This document shows positions 1 through 9,160 of a stretch of DNA of 42,976 bases, piece by piece. The notes under the pieces were generated by a model, which saw only the letters and a program-made list of their open reading frames with translations, did not search any database and was not told where the DNA came from. The translations under genes were made by a program, and so were the position numbers. Source of the DNA: Clostridium sp. 1001270J_160509_D11 (GTDB lineage Bacteria; Bacillota; Clostridia; Peptostreptococcales; Peptostreptococcaceae); contig NZ_JADPET010000001.1 in the NCBI RefSeq assembly GCF_015667935.1, positions 1-42,976 of the forward strand, in the 5' to 3' direction. Each line of letters begins with the position of its first letter. The first letter of the stretch is position 1.

Positions 1-25
1 GATAATTTGGAAGCAGGTATTTAAT

Positions 26-481
26 ATGATAGATAGAAAAACAATGATAAAGAGAATAAATGAAGAAATAGATAAATACTTACATGATATAAAAGAAGAG
101 AAAAAAATAAATAAACTAGATATAAATGATGTTAACTCAGGAGATGATTTTGAAAAATTCTTAAAGGAAGTCTTTTTACGTTTAGGATACCATGTTGCTT
201 TAACTCAACAAACAAGGGATCAAGGTGCGGACCTAATTATTGAAAAAGAATTAGTAAAAATAGTTGTACAAGCTAAATTTTATGGAAATACAGTAGGTAA
301 TAAAGCGGTACAAGAAGTTATAGCAGCTAAGTCTTATTATGATGCAGATAGTTGTATGGTTGTAACTAATAATACTTTTACATCTTCTGCATATGAATTA
401 GCAAAAGCTAATAGAGTAAGATTAGTGGATGGCAAGGAATTAAATAGTATGATAGAAATTGCCAATTTATTTTTAGAGTAA
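26..481 (+). CDS. Mrr-type restriction endonuclease-like protein, possibly 5'-partial
   Basis: A PD-(D/E)xK nuclease of the Mrr_cat type that probably cleaves DNA. The core has a helix (EKFLKEVFLRLGYHV), then a GAD motif near residues 68-70 (DQGADLIIEK) and a QAK motif near 82-84 (VVQAKFYG), followed by the family-typical VGNKAVQEV and VTNNTFTSSA segments; this is seen directly. The first 35 residues are charged and unrelated to the nuclease core. The reading frame stays open upstream to the left edge (codons ATA ATT TGG AAG CAG GTA TTT AAT before the ATG), so the true start may lie outside the window and this may be the C-terminal nuclease domain of a longer protein. A GGAAGCAGG sequence at 9-17 could instead serve the ATG at 26. 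No methyltransferase is visible nearby, so a modification-dependent or solitary nuclease is possible. Confidence 0.85.
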   Translation: MIDRKTMIKRINEEIDKYLHDIKEEKKINKLDINDVNSGDDFEKFLKEVFLRLGYHVALTQQTRDQGADLIIEKELVKIVVQAKFYGNTVGNKAVQEVIAAKSYYDADSCMVVTNNTFTSSAYELAKANRVRLVDGKELNSMIEIANLFLE

Positions 482-556
482 ATAACTATATATATATTAA
501 GATAATATAAATATGATTTAAAAAAATATAAATCTTATTAAAAGAGGGCTATTATT

Positions 557-1039
557 ATGCATTATGAGGATTTTTATAATGATTACAATAAAAATTACTC
601 TTATTGTTGTGATAAAGATTATTTTAATTATGTAAGAAATAAAGTAGGATATATTATCGATACATTATTTGATGTAAAGAAAAATACTATTATTTTAGAA
701 CAACAAATTTATGATAAATTTATGCAAGGTGATCGAAAAAAAGAGGTTCTAAATTATAAAAAATTTTCTTTAATAAGCCCCCAAATATTTAATATAGTTT
801 ATGTATATTTGGTTTTTATTAGACACTATGATAAAAAGTTTGTTATAGATAAAATGTTTAATTATGTACAAGATAATAAAAATAAATACCAAAAAGAATG
901 TCAATTAGAATATGAACAGGAAGTGCTAGAAATAAAGAGAACAGCGCTATATTTACAAGAACAAAAGAAAATTGAAGATGAGAGACTAGCAAGGGAAGAA
1001 CGTATAAGAAAGATGTTAAATGAGAACACTACTTTTTAA
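557..1039 (+). CDS. hypothetical protein, 160 aa, charged C-terminal helix
   Basis: I do not recognise this protein. It starts at ATG 557 after AAAGAGGG (541-548). The N-terminal part is rich in Tyr, Asp and Asn, the middle is predicted helical (a VYVYLVFIRHYDKKF stretch), and the last 45 residues form a Glu/Lys/Arg-rich helix that may be a coiled coil. There is no signal peptide or clear membrane segment. It lies 75 bases after the nuclease gene on the same strand and could be co-transcribed. Codon use matches the neighbours. Confidence 0.6.
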   Translation: MHYEDFYNDYNKNYSYCCDKDYFNYVRNKVGYIIDTLFDVKKNTIILEQQIYDKFMQGDRKKEVLNYKKFSLISPQIFNIVYVYLVFIRHYDKKFVIDKMFNYVQDNKNKYQKECQLEYEQEVLEIKRTALYLQEQKKIEDERLAREERIRKMLNENTTF

Positions 1040-1093
1040 TATAGAATTCAAATTTACCATGTGGTTTAGACACATAGTCAAAAATTAATCTAA

Positions 1094-1246
1094 ATTTATT
1101 TCATTTCAGATAATAGTGGTTCATATCTTGAAGTAAAGCTGGAAGGATTTTTATTAAAAATGGACTTATGTGAGATATTAAAAAAATCAACTTCAAATAT
1201 ATCACATAAAATTTTTCACAAATCAATAATAAAAAACCACAATTAA
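1094..1246 (+). pseudogene. decayed copy of the 66-aa gene at 4058
   Basis: Read from 1106, the translation SDNSGSYLEVKLEGFLLKMD then LCEI closely matches SDDNGSYLEVKLGEFLLEMD then LCDI of the small protein encoded at 4058-4258. The nucleotide match is strong over about 72 bases (1106-1177 against 4118-4189). Upstream of 1094 a TAA stop replaces the N-terminal half and there is no start codon. Downstream the match ends and a Lys/Asn/Ile-rich tail runs to a TAA at 1244-1246. This is a truncated paralogue remnant just before the hydrogenase gene. Confidence 0.8.
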
Positions 1247-1300
1247 GCAAAAAATAAACAGAATAAAAAGTTATAAGTTAGACATAAAGGAGCGAAAAAT

Positions 1301-3241
1301 ATGACAAATATGAAGCCGACTATGATACATAGTGATAGAGGCTCTGTTTTTTCTGTTTTCAGTGAAGAAGAGCTAAAAAATATGACTAATAATTCTAAGA
1401 GAAAAGTTGCTATTTGTGGAAGGATAAATAATAGTGGAATAGTTGAGGTGCCAGAGGGTGCTACTCTTGCGGAAATTATAGAATTGGCAGGAGGAATTTT
1501 AGATAAAAGAGATTTTAAAGGGGCACATGTGGGAGTTCCGCCTTATGGTAGATTTTTATCTAAAGAAGATTTGGACAAAGAGCTAGATTTTGATTTGTTT
1601 GATAATTATATTAGGGCAATTAATGTTTTATCAGAAGAGGATTGTATAGTTCAGTATGCCAAGTTTTATACAGATTCAGTAATTGGTTTAATGCAAAATG
1701 AAGGAAGTTTGAAAGATTATGCTAAAGTGCAAGAGCCTTTAGAAAAAGTTTGGCAAATACTTGATAGAATAAGTAAAGGCAGATCAAATATGAGGGACCT
1801 TTATATACTTAGATCTTTAGCAGAAGAAGTGAAAGAAGAATTAAATCAAAAGCATAATATAATGGAAGAAATCATTGAAAATTATTATGACGAAATCAAA
1901 GAACATATTGAAGATGACAGATGCTACACTATGCAATGCAACAATCTGATTAAACTTACTATAACAGAAAAATGTATAGGATGTGGAATTTGTCAAAGGG
2001 TTTGCCCTGTTGATTGTATAGCAGGGGAGAAAAAGGAACAACGACGCATAGATTACAACAGATGTACTCACTGTGGTAGATGTTTATCTGCTTGTCCAGT
2101 AGATGCAATAACAGCAGGAGACAATACTTTGAAATTTATCAGAGATTTATCGACTCCTAACAAATTAGTCATCACTCAAATGGCACCGGCAGTTAGAGTT
2201 GCTATAGGGGAGGCTTTTGGTTTTGAAGCTGGGGATAATGTGGAGCATAAATTGGCAGCAGGACTTAGAAAACTGGGCGTGGATTATGTGTTTGATACAT
2301 CTTGGGCAGCAGATTTAACTATAATGGAGGAAGCTGCGGAATTGCAAAATAGACTGGAAAGATATTTTTCAGGAGATAAAAGTGTAAAACTTCCAATGCT
2401 GACATCATGTTGCCCATCATGGGTTAAATTTATAGAACAAAATTATGGTGATATGTTAGATGTGCCATCTAGTGCTAAATCACCTATGCAGATGTTTGCG
2501 ACTGTGGCTAAAGATATTTGGGCTAAGGAAAAAGGACTAAAAAGAGATGAAGTGACTTCGGTTGCCATAATGCCTTGTATTGCCAAGAAATACGAAGCAT
2601 CTAGACCGGAATTTTCTCGTGGCCTTAATTATGATGTGGATTATGTTATAACGACTAGAGAATTAATTAAAATATTCCAAGACTCAGGTATTGATTTAAA
2701 AACAATAGAAGGGGAAGAAATAGACCAAGTCATGGGAGAATATACAGGTGGAGGAATTATATTTGGTAGAACTGGTGGAGTTATAGAAGCTGCACTTAGA
2801 ACTGCCCTAGAAAATATGACAGGCGAAAAAATTGAAAATGTAGAATTCCACAGTCTTAGAGGTTTTGAGGGATTTAGAGCTTGTGATGTAGAAGTTGGAG
2901 ATATAAAACTTAGAATAGGGGTAGCTCATGGTCTAGAAGAAGCTGGCAAGATGCTTGACAAAATAAGAGATGGAGAAGAATTTTTCCATGCAATAGAAAT
3001 TATGGCTTGCCCTGGTGGCTGTGTCGGCGGTGGTGGCCAACCTAAAGTCAGAAAAAATAAAGATGCAATTTTACAAAAACGTGGAGAAGGTTTAAATAAT
3101 ATAGATAGGGAAAAAAATATGAGAGTTTCAAAAGAAAATCCAGAGGTTCAGGCAATTTATGATAAATATCTGGATCATCCGCTAAGTCATAAGGCACATG
3201 AATTGCTTCATACTAGATATTTTGTAAAGAGAAAAAAATAG
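1301..3241 (+). CDS. [FeFe] hydrogenase with degenerate NuoF-like N-terminal region
   Basis: Catalyses reversible H2 production/oxidation with ferredoxin-type electron transfer in the cytoplasm. Two 4Fe-4S motifs (CIGCGICQRVCP from about residue 225, CTHCGRCLSACP from about 254) precede the H-cluster domain. All three H-cluster signatures are intact: TSCCPSW (about 368), MPCIAKKYE (about 424) and EIMACPGGCVGGGGQP (about 566). The first 200 residues resemble the SLBB and C-terminal iron-sulfur regions of NuoF/HydB (GRINNSGIVEVPEGATL; later RISKGRSNMRDL), but the CxxCxxC-type cluster ligands of that region are absent, so it looks like a scaffold without its cluster. There is no separate NuoE/NuoF partner in the window, so a stand-alone or ferredoxin-linked enzyme is inferred. 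SD AAGGAG lies at 1288-1293; a terminator follows. Confidence 0.95.
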   Translation: MTNMKPTMIHSDRGSVFSVFSEEELKNMTNNSKRKVAICGRINNSGIVEVPEGATLAEIIELAGGILDKRDFKGAHVGVPPYGRFLSKEDLDKELDFDLFDNYIRAINVLSEEDCIVQYAKFYTDSVIGLMQNEGSLKDYAKVQEPLEKVWQILDRISKGRSNMRDLYILRSLAEEVKEELNQKHNIMEEIIENYYDEIKEHIEDDRCYTMQCNNLIKLTITEKCIGCGICQRVCPVDCIAGEKKEQRRIDYNRCTHCGRCLSACPVDAITAGDNTLKFIRDLSTPNKLVITQMAPAVRVAIGEAFGFEAGDNVEHKLAAGLRKLGVDYVFDTSWAADLTIMEEAAELQNRLERYFSGDKSVKLPMLTSCCPSWVKFIEQNYGDMLDVPSSAKSPMQMFATVAKDIWAKEKGLKRDEVTSVAIMPCIAKKYEASRPEFSRGLNYDVDYVITTRELIKIFQDSGIDLKTIEGEEIDQVMGEYTGGGIIFGRTGGVIEAALRTALENMTGEKIENVEFHSLRGFEGFRACDVEVGDIKLRIGVAHGLEEAGKMLDKIRDGEEFFHAIEIMACPGGCVGGGGQPKVRKNKDAILQKRGEGLNNIDREKNMRVSKENPEVQAIYDKYLDHPLSHKAHELLHTRYFVKRKK

Positions 3242-3253
3242 GGGATTACTGAT

Positions 3254-3285
3254 AAAAAGCTTGTAGATTTCTATGAGCTTTTTTT
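3254..3285 (+). terminator. terminator after hydrogenase gene
   Basis: AAAAAGCT pairs with AGCTTTTT around a short inner stem (TAGA/TCTA) and ends in a T-run, 12 bases after the hydrogenase stop codon. Confidence 0.75.
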
Positions 3286-3326
3286 AGGTGGGAAAAGTAA
3301 AATATAAATATATTTCTCAAAAAATG

Positions 3327-3385
3327 TTTACACAAAAAATACTGGGGTATATTTCTAATATAAACAAAGTGTACACAAAATACAC
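3327..3385 (+). promoter_or_regulatory. candidate promoter and inverted repeat upstream of globin
   Basis: TTTACA (3327-3332) and TATATT (3348-3353) could be -35 and -10 boxes, though the spacer is only 15 bases. An inverted repeat GTGTA-N7-TACAC (3369-3385) sits between this and the ribosome site. I cannot assign a regulator; globins of this type are often induced by nitric oxide or oxygen. Confidence 0.35.
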
Positions 3386-3403
3386 ATTAAGGAGATAGCA
3401 ATT

Positions 3404-3871
3404 ATGTTAAATCAAAAAACAATAGATATAATAAAAAGTACAGTACCAGTATTAAAAGAACATGGATTAGAAATAACAAAAACTTTCTATAAAACAATGT
3501 TTGCAAATAATCCAGAGGTAAAAGAAATGTTTAATATGGATAAACAAGAATCTGGTGAGCAACCAAAAGCATTAGCAATGACAGTATTAGCAGCAGCTCA
3601 AAATATAGATAATTTAGAAGCAATATTACCAGCAGTAAAGAAAATAGGAAGTGTTCACGTTAACTCATATGTAAAACCAGAACATTATCCAATAGTAGGT
3701 AAAAATTTATTATTAGCTATAAAAGAAGTTTTAGGAGATGCAGCAACAGAAGAAGTATTAAATGCATGGGCAGAAGCTTATGAAGTTATAGCTAAAGTAT
3801 TTATAGATGTAGAAAAAGATATGTACATAGATCAAATTTGTAGAGATAACCAAATACATCAAAGAATGTAA
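3404..3871 (+). CDS. single-domain globin (flavohemoglobin-like heme domain)
   Basis: A 155-aa protein matching the heme domain of Hmp-type flavohemoglobins without the reductase half. Visible landmarks are the B-helix Tyr in TFYKTMF (residue 29), the CD-corner Phe in EMFNM, the proximal F8 His in GSVHVNSY (about residue 85), and [13 protein letters not shown] followed by the WAEAYEVIA stretch that provides the family's Tyr/Glu proximal network. The likely role is binding or detoxifying NO or O2 in an anaerobe; the electron donor must come from elsewhere. SD AAGGAG (3389-3394) supports the start. The gene stands alone between two terminators. The family call is strong; the physiological ligand is inferred. 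Confidence 0.9.
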   Translation: MLNQKTIDIIKSTVPVLKEHGLEITKTFYKTMFANNPEVKEMFNMDKQESGEQPKALAMTVLAAAQNIDNLEAILPAVKKIGSVHVNSYVKPEHYPIVGKNLLLAIKEVLGDAATEEVLNAWAEAYEVIAKVFIDVEKDMYIDQICRDNQIHQRM

Positions 3872-3876
3872 TTTAT

Positions 3877-3928
3877 AAAAAGGCTCCTTAAGGCTTTGAT
3901 AATTTTATCATTGCTAAAAGGGGCCTTT
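3877..3928 (+). terminator. terminator after globin
   Basis: AAAAGGCTCCTTAA pairs imperfectly with TTGCTAAAAGGGGCCTTT, with an inner GATAATTTTATC hairpin, immediately downstream of the globin stop. Confidence 0.75.
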
Positions 3929-4057
3929 ATTGATTCTTGTATTTTAGCCTATAAATAAAATACAAGTATATATTATATTTAATAACTAGATTGATAAAAT
4001 TCAAAATAAAAGTTAAACTAAAGTATAATTACATAAAAATAAAAAAGAGGTGTAAAA

Positions 4058-4258
4058 ATGACTAAAGAACAAAGAATTGCAAATATAGTAGCTGACTTAG
4101 AAGGATGGGAAATTAAATCAGATGATAATGGCTCATATCTTGAAGTAAAATTAGGAGAATTTTTATTAGAAATGGACTTATGTGATATACCTAGTATTGA
4201 AACTTTAACAAAGGAAGAGCTAGCAACTATAATATTTGATAAATATTTAGAACAATAA
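4058..4258 (+). CDS. hypothetical small protein, 66 aa
   Basis: A small acidic cytoplasmic protein of unknown function. It starts at ATG 4058 after AAAGAGGTG (4045-4053). The sequence alternates an N-terminal helix (KEQRIANIVADLEG), a beta-like core (WEIKSDDNGSYLEVKLGEFLLEMDLC) and a C-terminal helix (TKEELATIIFDKYLEQ). No catalytic motif is seen; one Cys is present in MDLCDI. A truncated paralogue lies about 3 kb upstream at 1094-1246, so this family was duplicated around the hydrogenase-globin block. It is followed directly by a strong terminator, which supports a real transcript. Confidence 0.75.
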   Translation: MTKEQRIANIVADLEGWEIKSDDNGSYLEVKLGEFLLEMDLCDIPSIETLTKEELATIIFDKYLEQ

Positions 4259-4267
4259 ATTTAAAAA

Positions 4268-4300
4268 ACTACTAAGTTTATGGCTTAGTAGTTTCTTTTA
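4268..4300 (+). terminator. terminator with ACTACTAAG stem
   Basis: ACTACTAAG (4268-4276) and CTTAGTAGT (4284-4292) are perfect arms around a 7-base loop, followed by TTCTTTT. The same stem occurs near 10865 and 12091. Confidence 0.9.
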
Positions 4301-4324
4301 TTGTAAAAAAATGTAAAAAAACTA

Positions 4325-4378
4325 TTGAAAGTTATAAACATATCAACTACTATATGATTATGAAAATAAACGCGCGTT
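4325..4378 (+). promoter_or_regulatory. sigmaA-type promoter with LacI-type operator for the lacI-family gene
   Basis: TTGAAA (4325-4330), a 17-base spacer and TACTAT (4348-4353) form a promoter. The perfect palindrome AACGCGCGTT (4369-4378), GC-rich against its surroundings and with the central CG typical of LacI-family operators, lies about 9 bases after the expected transcription start, where a bound repressor would block transcription. Autoregulation by the downstream LacI-family protein is inferred. Confidence 0.6.
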
Positions 4379-4400
4379 CACAAAGTTGATTGGAGGTTTT

Positions 4401-5444
4401 ATGAAGAGTAATGATATTGCAAAAATTGCTGGTGTATCTAGGAGTACTGTATCTAGAGTAATCAATAATTACCCGAATGTACCTGAGGAGACTAGGCAAA
4501 AGGTATTAAAAGTAATTGAAGAATATGATTATGTACCACATGCGTCTGCAAGAATGTTAGCAGGGGCAAAAAACAAGGTAATAGGTCTTTTTATAATTGA
4601 TATTAATGAAAGACAAGATGGTATGAAAAATAGAATTACAAGGAGTCCTTATTTTTTAGAGTTTACAAGTTCGGTAATCGAGCGTGCAAGTGAAAATGGA
4701 TATAAGGTATTGGTGCAGATAATACATAATATTGAGGGGTACACACAAATCAAAGAATGTTTTTATAATAAGATGATTTCAGGTGGTATATTCATAGGAG
4801 AAAACAACAACGATGAAACAATTAAAAAAATAATAAATGATGGATATAAGGTTGCTTTAATAGATCAAGAGATAACAAAAAATAATGCATATAGTAAATG
4901 CATAGTAGTTAATTCGGACAACTTTAAGGGTGCGTATGATGCTACTAAGTATTTGATTGATAATAATCACAGAAAGATTGCTCATATTACAGGAGATATT
5001 GGAAAGTTGTCATCAATAGATAGAATTAAAGGATATAAAAAGGCATTACAGGATTCAAATATTTCAATAAATAATGATTTTATTATTGAATCGAAATTTC
5101 GTGAAGAAAGTGGATATGAGTCTGCGAAAAAATTGTTATCACAAAGTGATAAACCGACAGCGATATTTGCATCTAATGATAAGATAGCCATAGGGGTAAT
5201 GAGGGCTATGAAAGAAATGAACTTAAAAGTTCCGCAAGATATCAGCATAATAGGTTTTGATGATATAGAGGAATGTAAATATATAAATCCACAACTTACG
5301 ACGATAAAGATGGACTTAGTAAAGATGGCAGATATAACTACTGATTCAATAATTTATTTTATTGAAAAAGGGGAAAACAAATTCAATGAATACACAGTAG
5401 ATGTTGAGCTTATAAAAAGAAAAAGTTGTATGAAGTTAAAGTAA
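4401..5444 (+). CDS. LacI-family transcriptional regulator
   Basis: A 347-aa DNA-binding repressor. The N-terminal LacI helix-turn-helix is complete (SNDIAKIAGVSRSTVSRVIN, then the hinge region YDYVPHASARMLAG), followed by a periplasmic-binding-protein-like sugar-sensing domain (VIGLFI, YDATKYLIDNNHRKIAHITG, TAIFASNDKIAIGVMRAM, DISIIGFDDIEECKYINP). I chose ATG 4401 because GGAGG (4392-4396) precedes it; an in-frame TTG at 4386 lies upstream of that site. It heads a beta-glucoside locus with ROK kinase, RpiR regulator, GH1 enzyme and PTS, so a glucoside or its phosphate is the probable effector. A candidate operator lies just upstream. Confidence 0.92.
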   Translation: MKSNDIAKIAGVSRSTVSRVINNYPNVPEETRQKVLKVIEEYDYVPHASARMLAGAKNKVIGLFIIDINERQDGMKNRITRSPYFLEFTSSVIERASENGYKVLVQIIHNIEGYTQIKECFYNKMISGGIFIGENNNDETIKKIINDGYKVALIDQEITKNNAYSKCIVVNSDNFKGAYDATKYLIDNNHRKIAHITGDIGKLSSIDRIKGYKKALQDSNISINNDFIIESKFREESGYESAKKLLSQSDKPTAIFASNDKIAIGVMRAMKEMNLKVPQDISIIGFDDIEECKYINPQLTTIKMDLVKMADITTDSIIYFIEKGENKFNEYTVDVELIKRKSCMKLK

Positions 5445-5486
5445 AACCTAAAAAATATTAGTATAGAAATTAAAGGGGGATGTATT

Positions 5487-6413
5487 ATGTCAAAATATAG
5501 TTTGGGAATAGATATAGGTGGTACGTTTATTAAATATGCTTTGGTAGATGAAGACTATAATATAAAAGAAAGATGGAAAGTAAAAACAACTAAATTCGAT
5601 ACGAAAGATGAGTTATATGATTATATTTGTTCAAATATAAAGCATGATGGATTGATTGATGTTGTTGGAATAAGTGCGCCAGGGCTTATTGATGAAGAGT
5701 CTAATGTTAAATCATATGCAGCTCCAAATGTAGCAAATATGTATGGAACAAATATAAATTCTGAAATAGAAAAAAGAGTAAATAAAGAAGTGGCATCTAT
5801 AAATGATGCGAAGTCAGCAGGATTATGTGAGTTTGAAATAGGAAATGCAAAAGGAAGCAAATCTTCAGCATTTTTAATTTTGGGAACAGGTACTGGTGGA
5901 TGTTTATGTGATGAAAATGGAGTTATATATGGAAAAGACTCATTTGCAGCAGAGTTTCACAACATTCCTTTTATGAATTTCCAAACTAAAAAAATAGACA
6001 AAATGGGTGACTACGCATCAATGACTGGTTTAATAGAGATATATAACAGTAAAGTTGATGAAGAAGAAAAGGTTGAATATGGTCATGAAGTTTGTAATAA
6101 ATTTTTAGCTGGGGATGAATTAGCTAAAGAAGTAATAGATGAATGGATAAACAATATAGCAGTTGAATTAATAGCTATAACAGTTACATATAATCCAGAG
6201 ATTATATGTATTGGTGGGGGAATATCGGAAGAAGATTGGTTTATTGATAAGTTAAAAAAACACTACAAAGAAGTTTGTATTGAATATTTAGAAGCAGATT
6301 TTATAACGACAGAAATTAAAAGATGTAAATATAATAATGATGCGAATATTTTAGGAGCTATAATAAATGCAAATCTAAAACAATCAAAAAAATATGTAGT
6401 TAGTAATGGATAG
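5487..6413 (+). CDS. ROK-family sugar kinase lacking the usual zinc motif
   Basis: An ATP-dependent sugar kinase of the ROK/ASKHA fold. The phosphate-1 loop LGIDIGGTFIKYALV is at residues 6-20, the catalytic-region Asp is in VASINDAKSAGLCE, and phosphate-2 is LILGTGTGGCL. The typical ROK zinc site (GH..., CxCGxxGCxE) is not present: the corresponding stretch reads AAEFHNIPFMNF followed by DYASMTGLI, as in BglK-like beta-glucoside kinase relatives. In this locus it may phosphorylate glucose or a glucoside released by the GH1 enzyme. SD AAAGGGGG lies before ATG 5487; spacing from the LacI gene is about 40 bases, so an operon is likely. Substrate is inferred. Confidence 0.88.
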   Translation: MSKYSLGIDIGGTFIKYALVDEDYNIKERWKVKTTKFDTKDELYDYICSNIKHDGLIDVVGISAPGLIDEESNVKSYAAPNVANMYGTNINSEIEKRVNKEVASINDAKSAGLCEFEIGNAKGSKSSAFLILGTGTGGCLCDENGVIYGKDSFAAEFHNIPFMNFQTKKIDKMGDYASMTGLIEIYNSKVDEEEKVEYGHEVCNKFLAGDELAKEVIDEWINNIAVELIAITVTYNPEIICIGGGISEEDWFIDKLKKHYKEVCIEYLEADFITTEIKRCKYNNDANILGAIINANLKQSKKYVVSNG

Positions 6414-6434
6414 TTATAGTGGAGAGGATAAAAT

Positions 6435-7166
6435 ATGTTTAGTTACGAGGTTATACAAAGTTTAAACAATTTAGAGCTATCTTTATACGAATATATAATG
6501 AAAAATAAAAAAAAGGTAATATATATGAGGATAAGGGAATTAGCTGATGAAGCTCATGTATCGACAACAACTATATTGAGATTTTGCAAGAAGTTAAATT
6601 GTGAGGGGTTTTCTGAATTTAAAGTTAAATTCAAAATGTATATAGAAGAAAATAATATGAAGAAGGTCAGTGATGATACTTCTGAAATAATAAATTTTTT
6701 AAAAAATATAGAAAAAAGTGATTTGGATAAACGTCTGGATAATTTATGCGACATGGTAAAAATGGCGAATACAATTATATTTTTAGGAATAGGTTCATCG
6801 GGAATATTATGCAAATATGCGGCTAGATATTTTTCTGCAATTGGAAAGTTCACATTCCACATAGATGATCCGTTTTTCCCAAAGAACTTTAGATGTCATG
6901 GGCCATGCTTGGTAATAGCTTTGTCAGTATCTGGAGAAACAGAATCTACAATAGAAAATATAGATAGATTTAAACAAGAAGGCTGTTCTGTCGCTAGCAT
7001 AACAAATAGTGAAAATTGCACAATTGCTAAAATGTCAAATTTAAATATACCTTATTATGTTCAGCAGGTAAAGGTTAATTATAGTGATATAACTACTCAA
7101 TTACCAGTTTTATATATGATTGAAAGGATAGGAAAGAAGCTATACAACCAATATATAGTCGAATAA
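6435..7166 (+). CDS. MurR/RpiR-family regulator with SIS domain
   Basis: A 243-aa transcriptional regulator. The N-terminal HTH_6 domain spans about residues 1-75 (MRIRELADEAHVSTTTILRFCKKL) and a SIS phosphosugar-binding domain about 100-240 (TIIFLGIGSSGILCKYAARYF; ALSVSGETESTIENI; SITNSENCTIAKMSN). Such proteins usually sense a phosphorylated sugar. It follows the ROK kinase by 21 bases and precedes the GH1/PTS genes, so a role in beta-glucoside-6-phosphate-responsive control is inferred. This locus therefore carries regulators of three families (LacI, RpiR, TetR). Confidence 0.9.
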   Translation: MFSYEVIQSLNNLELSLYEYIMKNKKKVIYMRIRELADEAHVSTTTILRFCKKLNCEGFSEFKVKFKMYIEENNMKKVSDDTSEIINFLKNIEKSDLDKRLDNLCDMVKMANTIIFLGIGSSGILCKYAARYFSAIGKFTFHIDDPFFPKNFRCHGPCLVIALSVSGETESTIENIDRFKQEGCSVASITNSENCTIAKMSNLNIPYYVQQVKVNYSDITTQLPVLYMIERIGKKLYNQYIVE

Positions 7167-7186
7167 CTACATAAGATTATTCTATT

Positions 7187-7215
7187 TAAATAAAAAACAA
7201 GTTGTTTTATTTTTG
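7187..7215 (+). terminator. hairpin between rpiR-type gene and GH1 gene
   Basis: AAATAAAAAACA pairs with TGTTTTATTTTT around AGT; an all-A/T stem with a T-rich 3' side, consistent with a weak terminator separating the regulator unit from the GH1-PTS unit. Confidence 0.5.
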
Positions 7216-7320
7216 GATTAAATTATTAAAGTTGTGACATGTTTTTTTAGAAGTAAAAACTATTACTTACAACAAATTATAAGTTATACTTAGACTATAA
7301 GATACAAAGGGGGACATTAG

Positions 7321-8760
<1,440 letters not shown>

Positions 8761-8832
8761 GAATACAAAATATAATATTCAACATACAAAATAAAAATTA
8801 AAATAAAAGGTTTAAAAATCAGGAGGGTTATT

Positions 8833-9135
8833 ATGAAAAAAATATTATTAGTTTGTTCAGCAGGAATGTCAACTAGTTTACTAGTTAATAAAATGAGAGA
8901 TGCAGCTAAAGAATGCGGGGAAGAAGTAGAAATAAATGCATTAGCAATAGCAGAATGCTCAAGTGTAATAAATGATGTAGATATAGTACTTTTAGGGCCT
9001 CAAGTACGTTTTCAAAAACCACAAGTAGAAAAACTTACAAATGGAAGCATACCAGTAGAAGTAATCGATATGAGACAATATGGAATTATGGATGGTAAAG
9101 GAATACTTGAAAGTACATTAGCTAAAATAAAATAA
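8833..9135 (+). CDS. PTS lactose/cellobiose-type IIB component
   Basis: A 100-aa phosphocarrier with the P-loop-like KKILLVCSAGMSTSLLV; the first Cys (residue 8) is the phosphorylation site of the CelA/LicB type. It receives phosphate from the IIA protein encoded at 10542 and passes it to sugar bound by the IIC protein at 9161. SD AGGAGGG lies just before ATG 8833. Confidence 0.93.
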   Translation: MKKILLVCSAGMSTSLLVNKMRDAAKECGEEVEINALAIAECSSVINDVDIVLLGPQVRFQKPQVEKLTNGSIPVEVIDMRQYGIMDGKGILESTLAKIK

Positions 9136-9160
9136 TATAAAAAATCTAGGGGGTATACAT

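Noticed and set aside
26-1039. A restriction-modification or multi-gene defence island at the left edge
   Set aside because: Only one Mrr-type nuclease and one unknown protein are visible; no methyltransferase, specificity or partner defence gene can be supported within the window.
3327-3385. Rex, Fnr or NsrR site before the globin gene
   Set aside because: The inverted repeats present do not match the consensus of these regulators well enough to name one.
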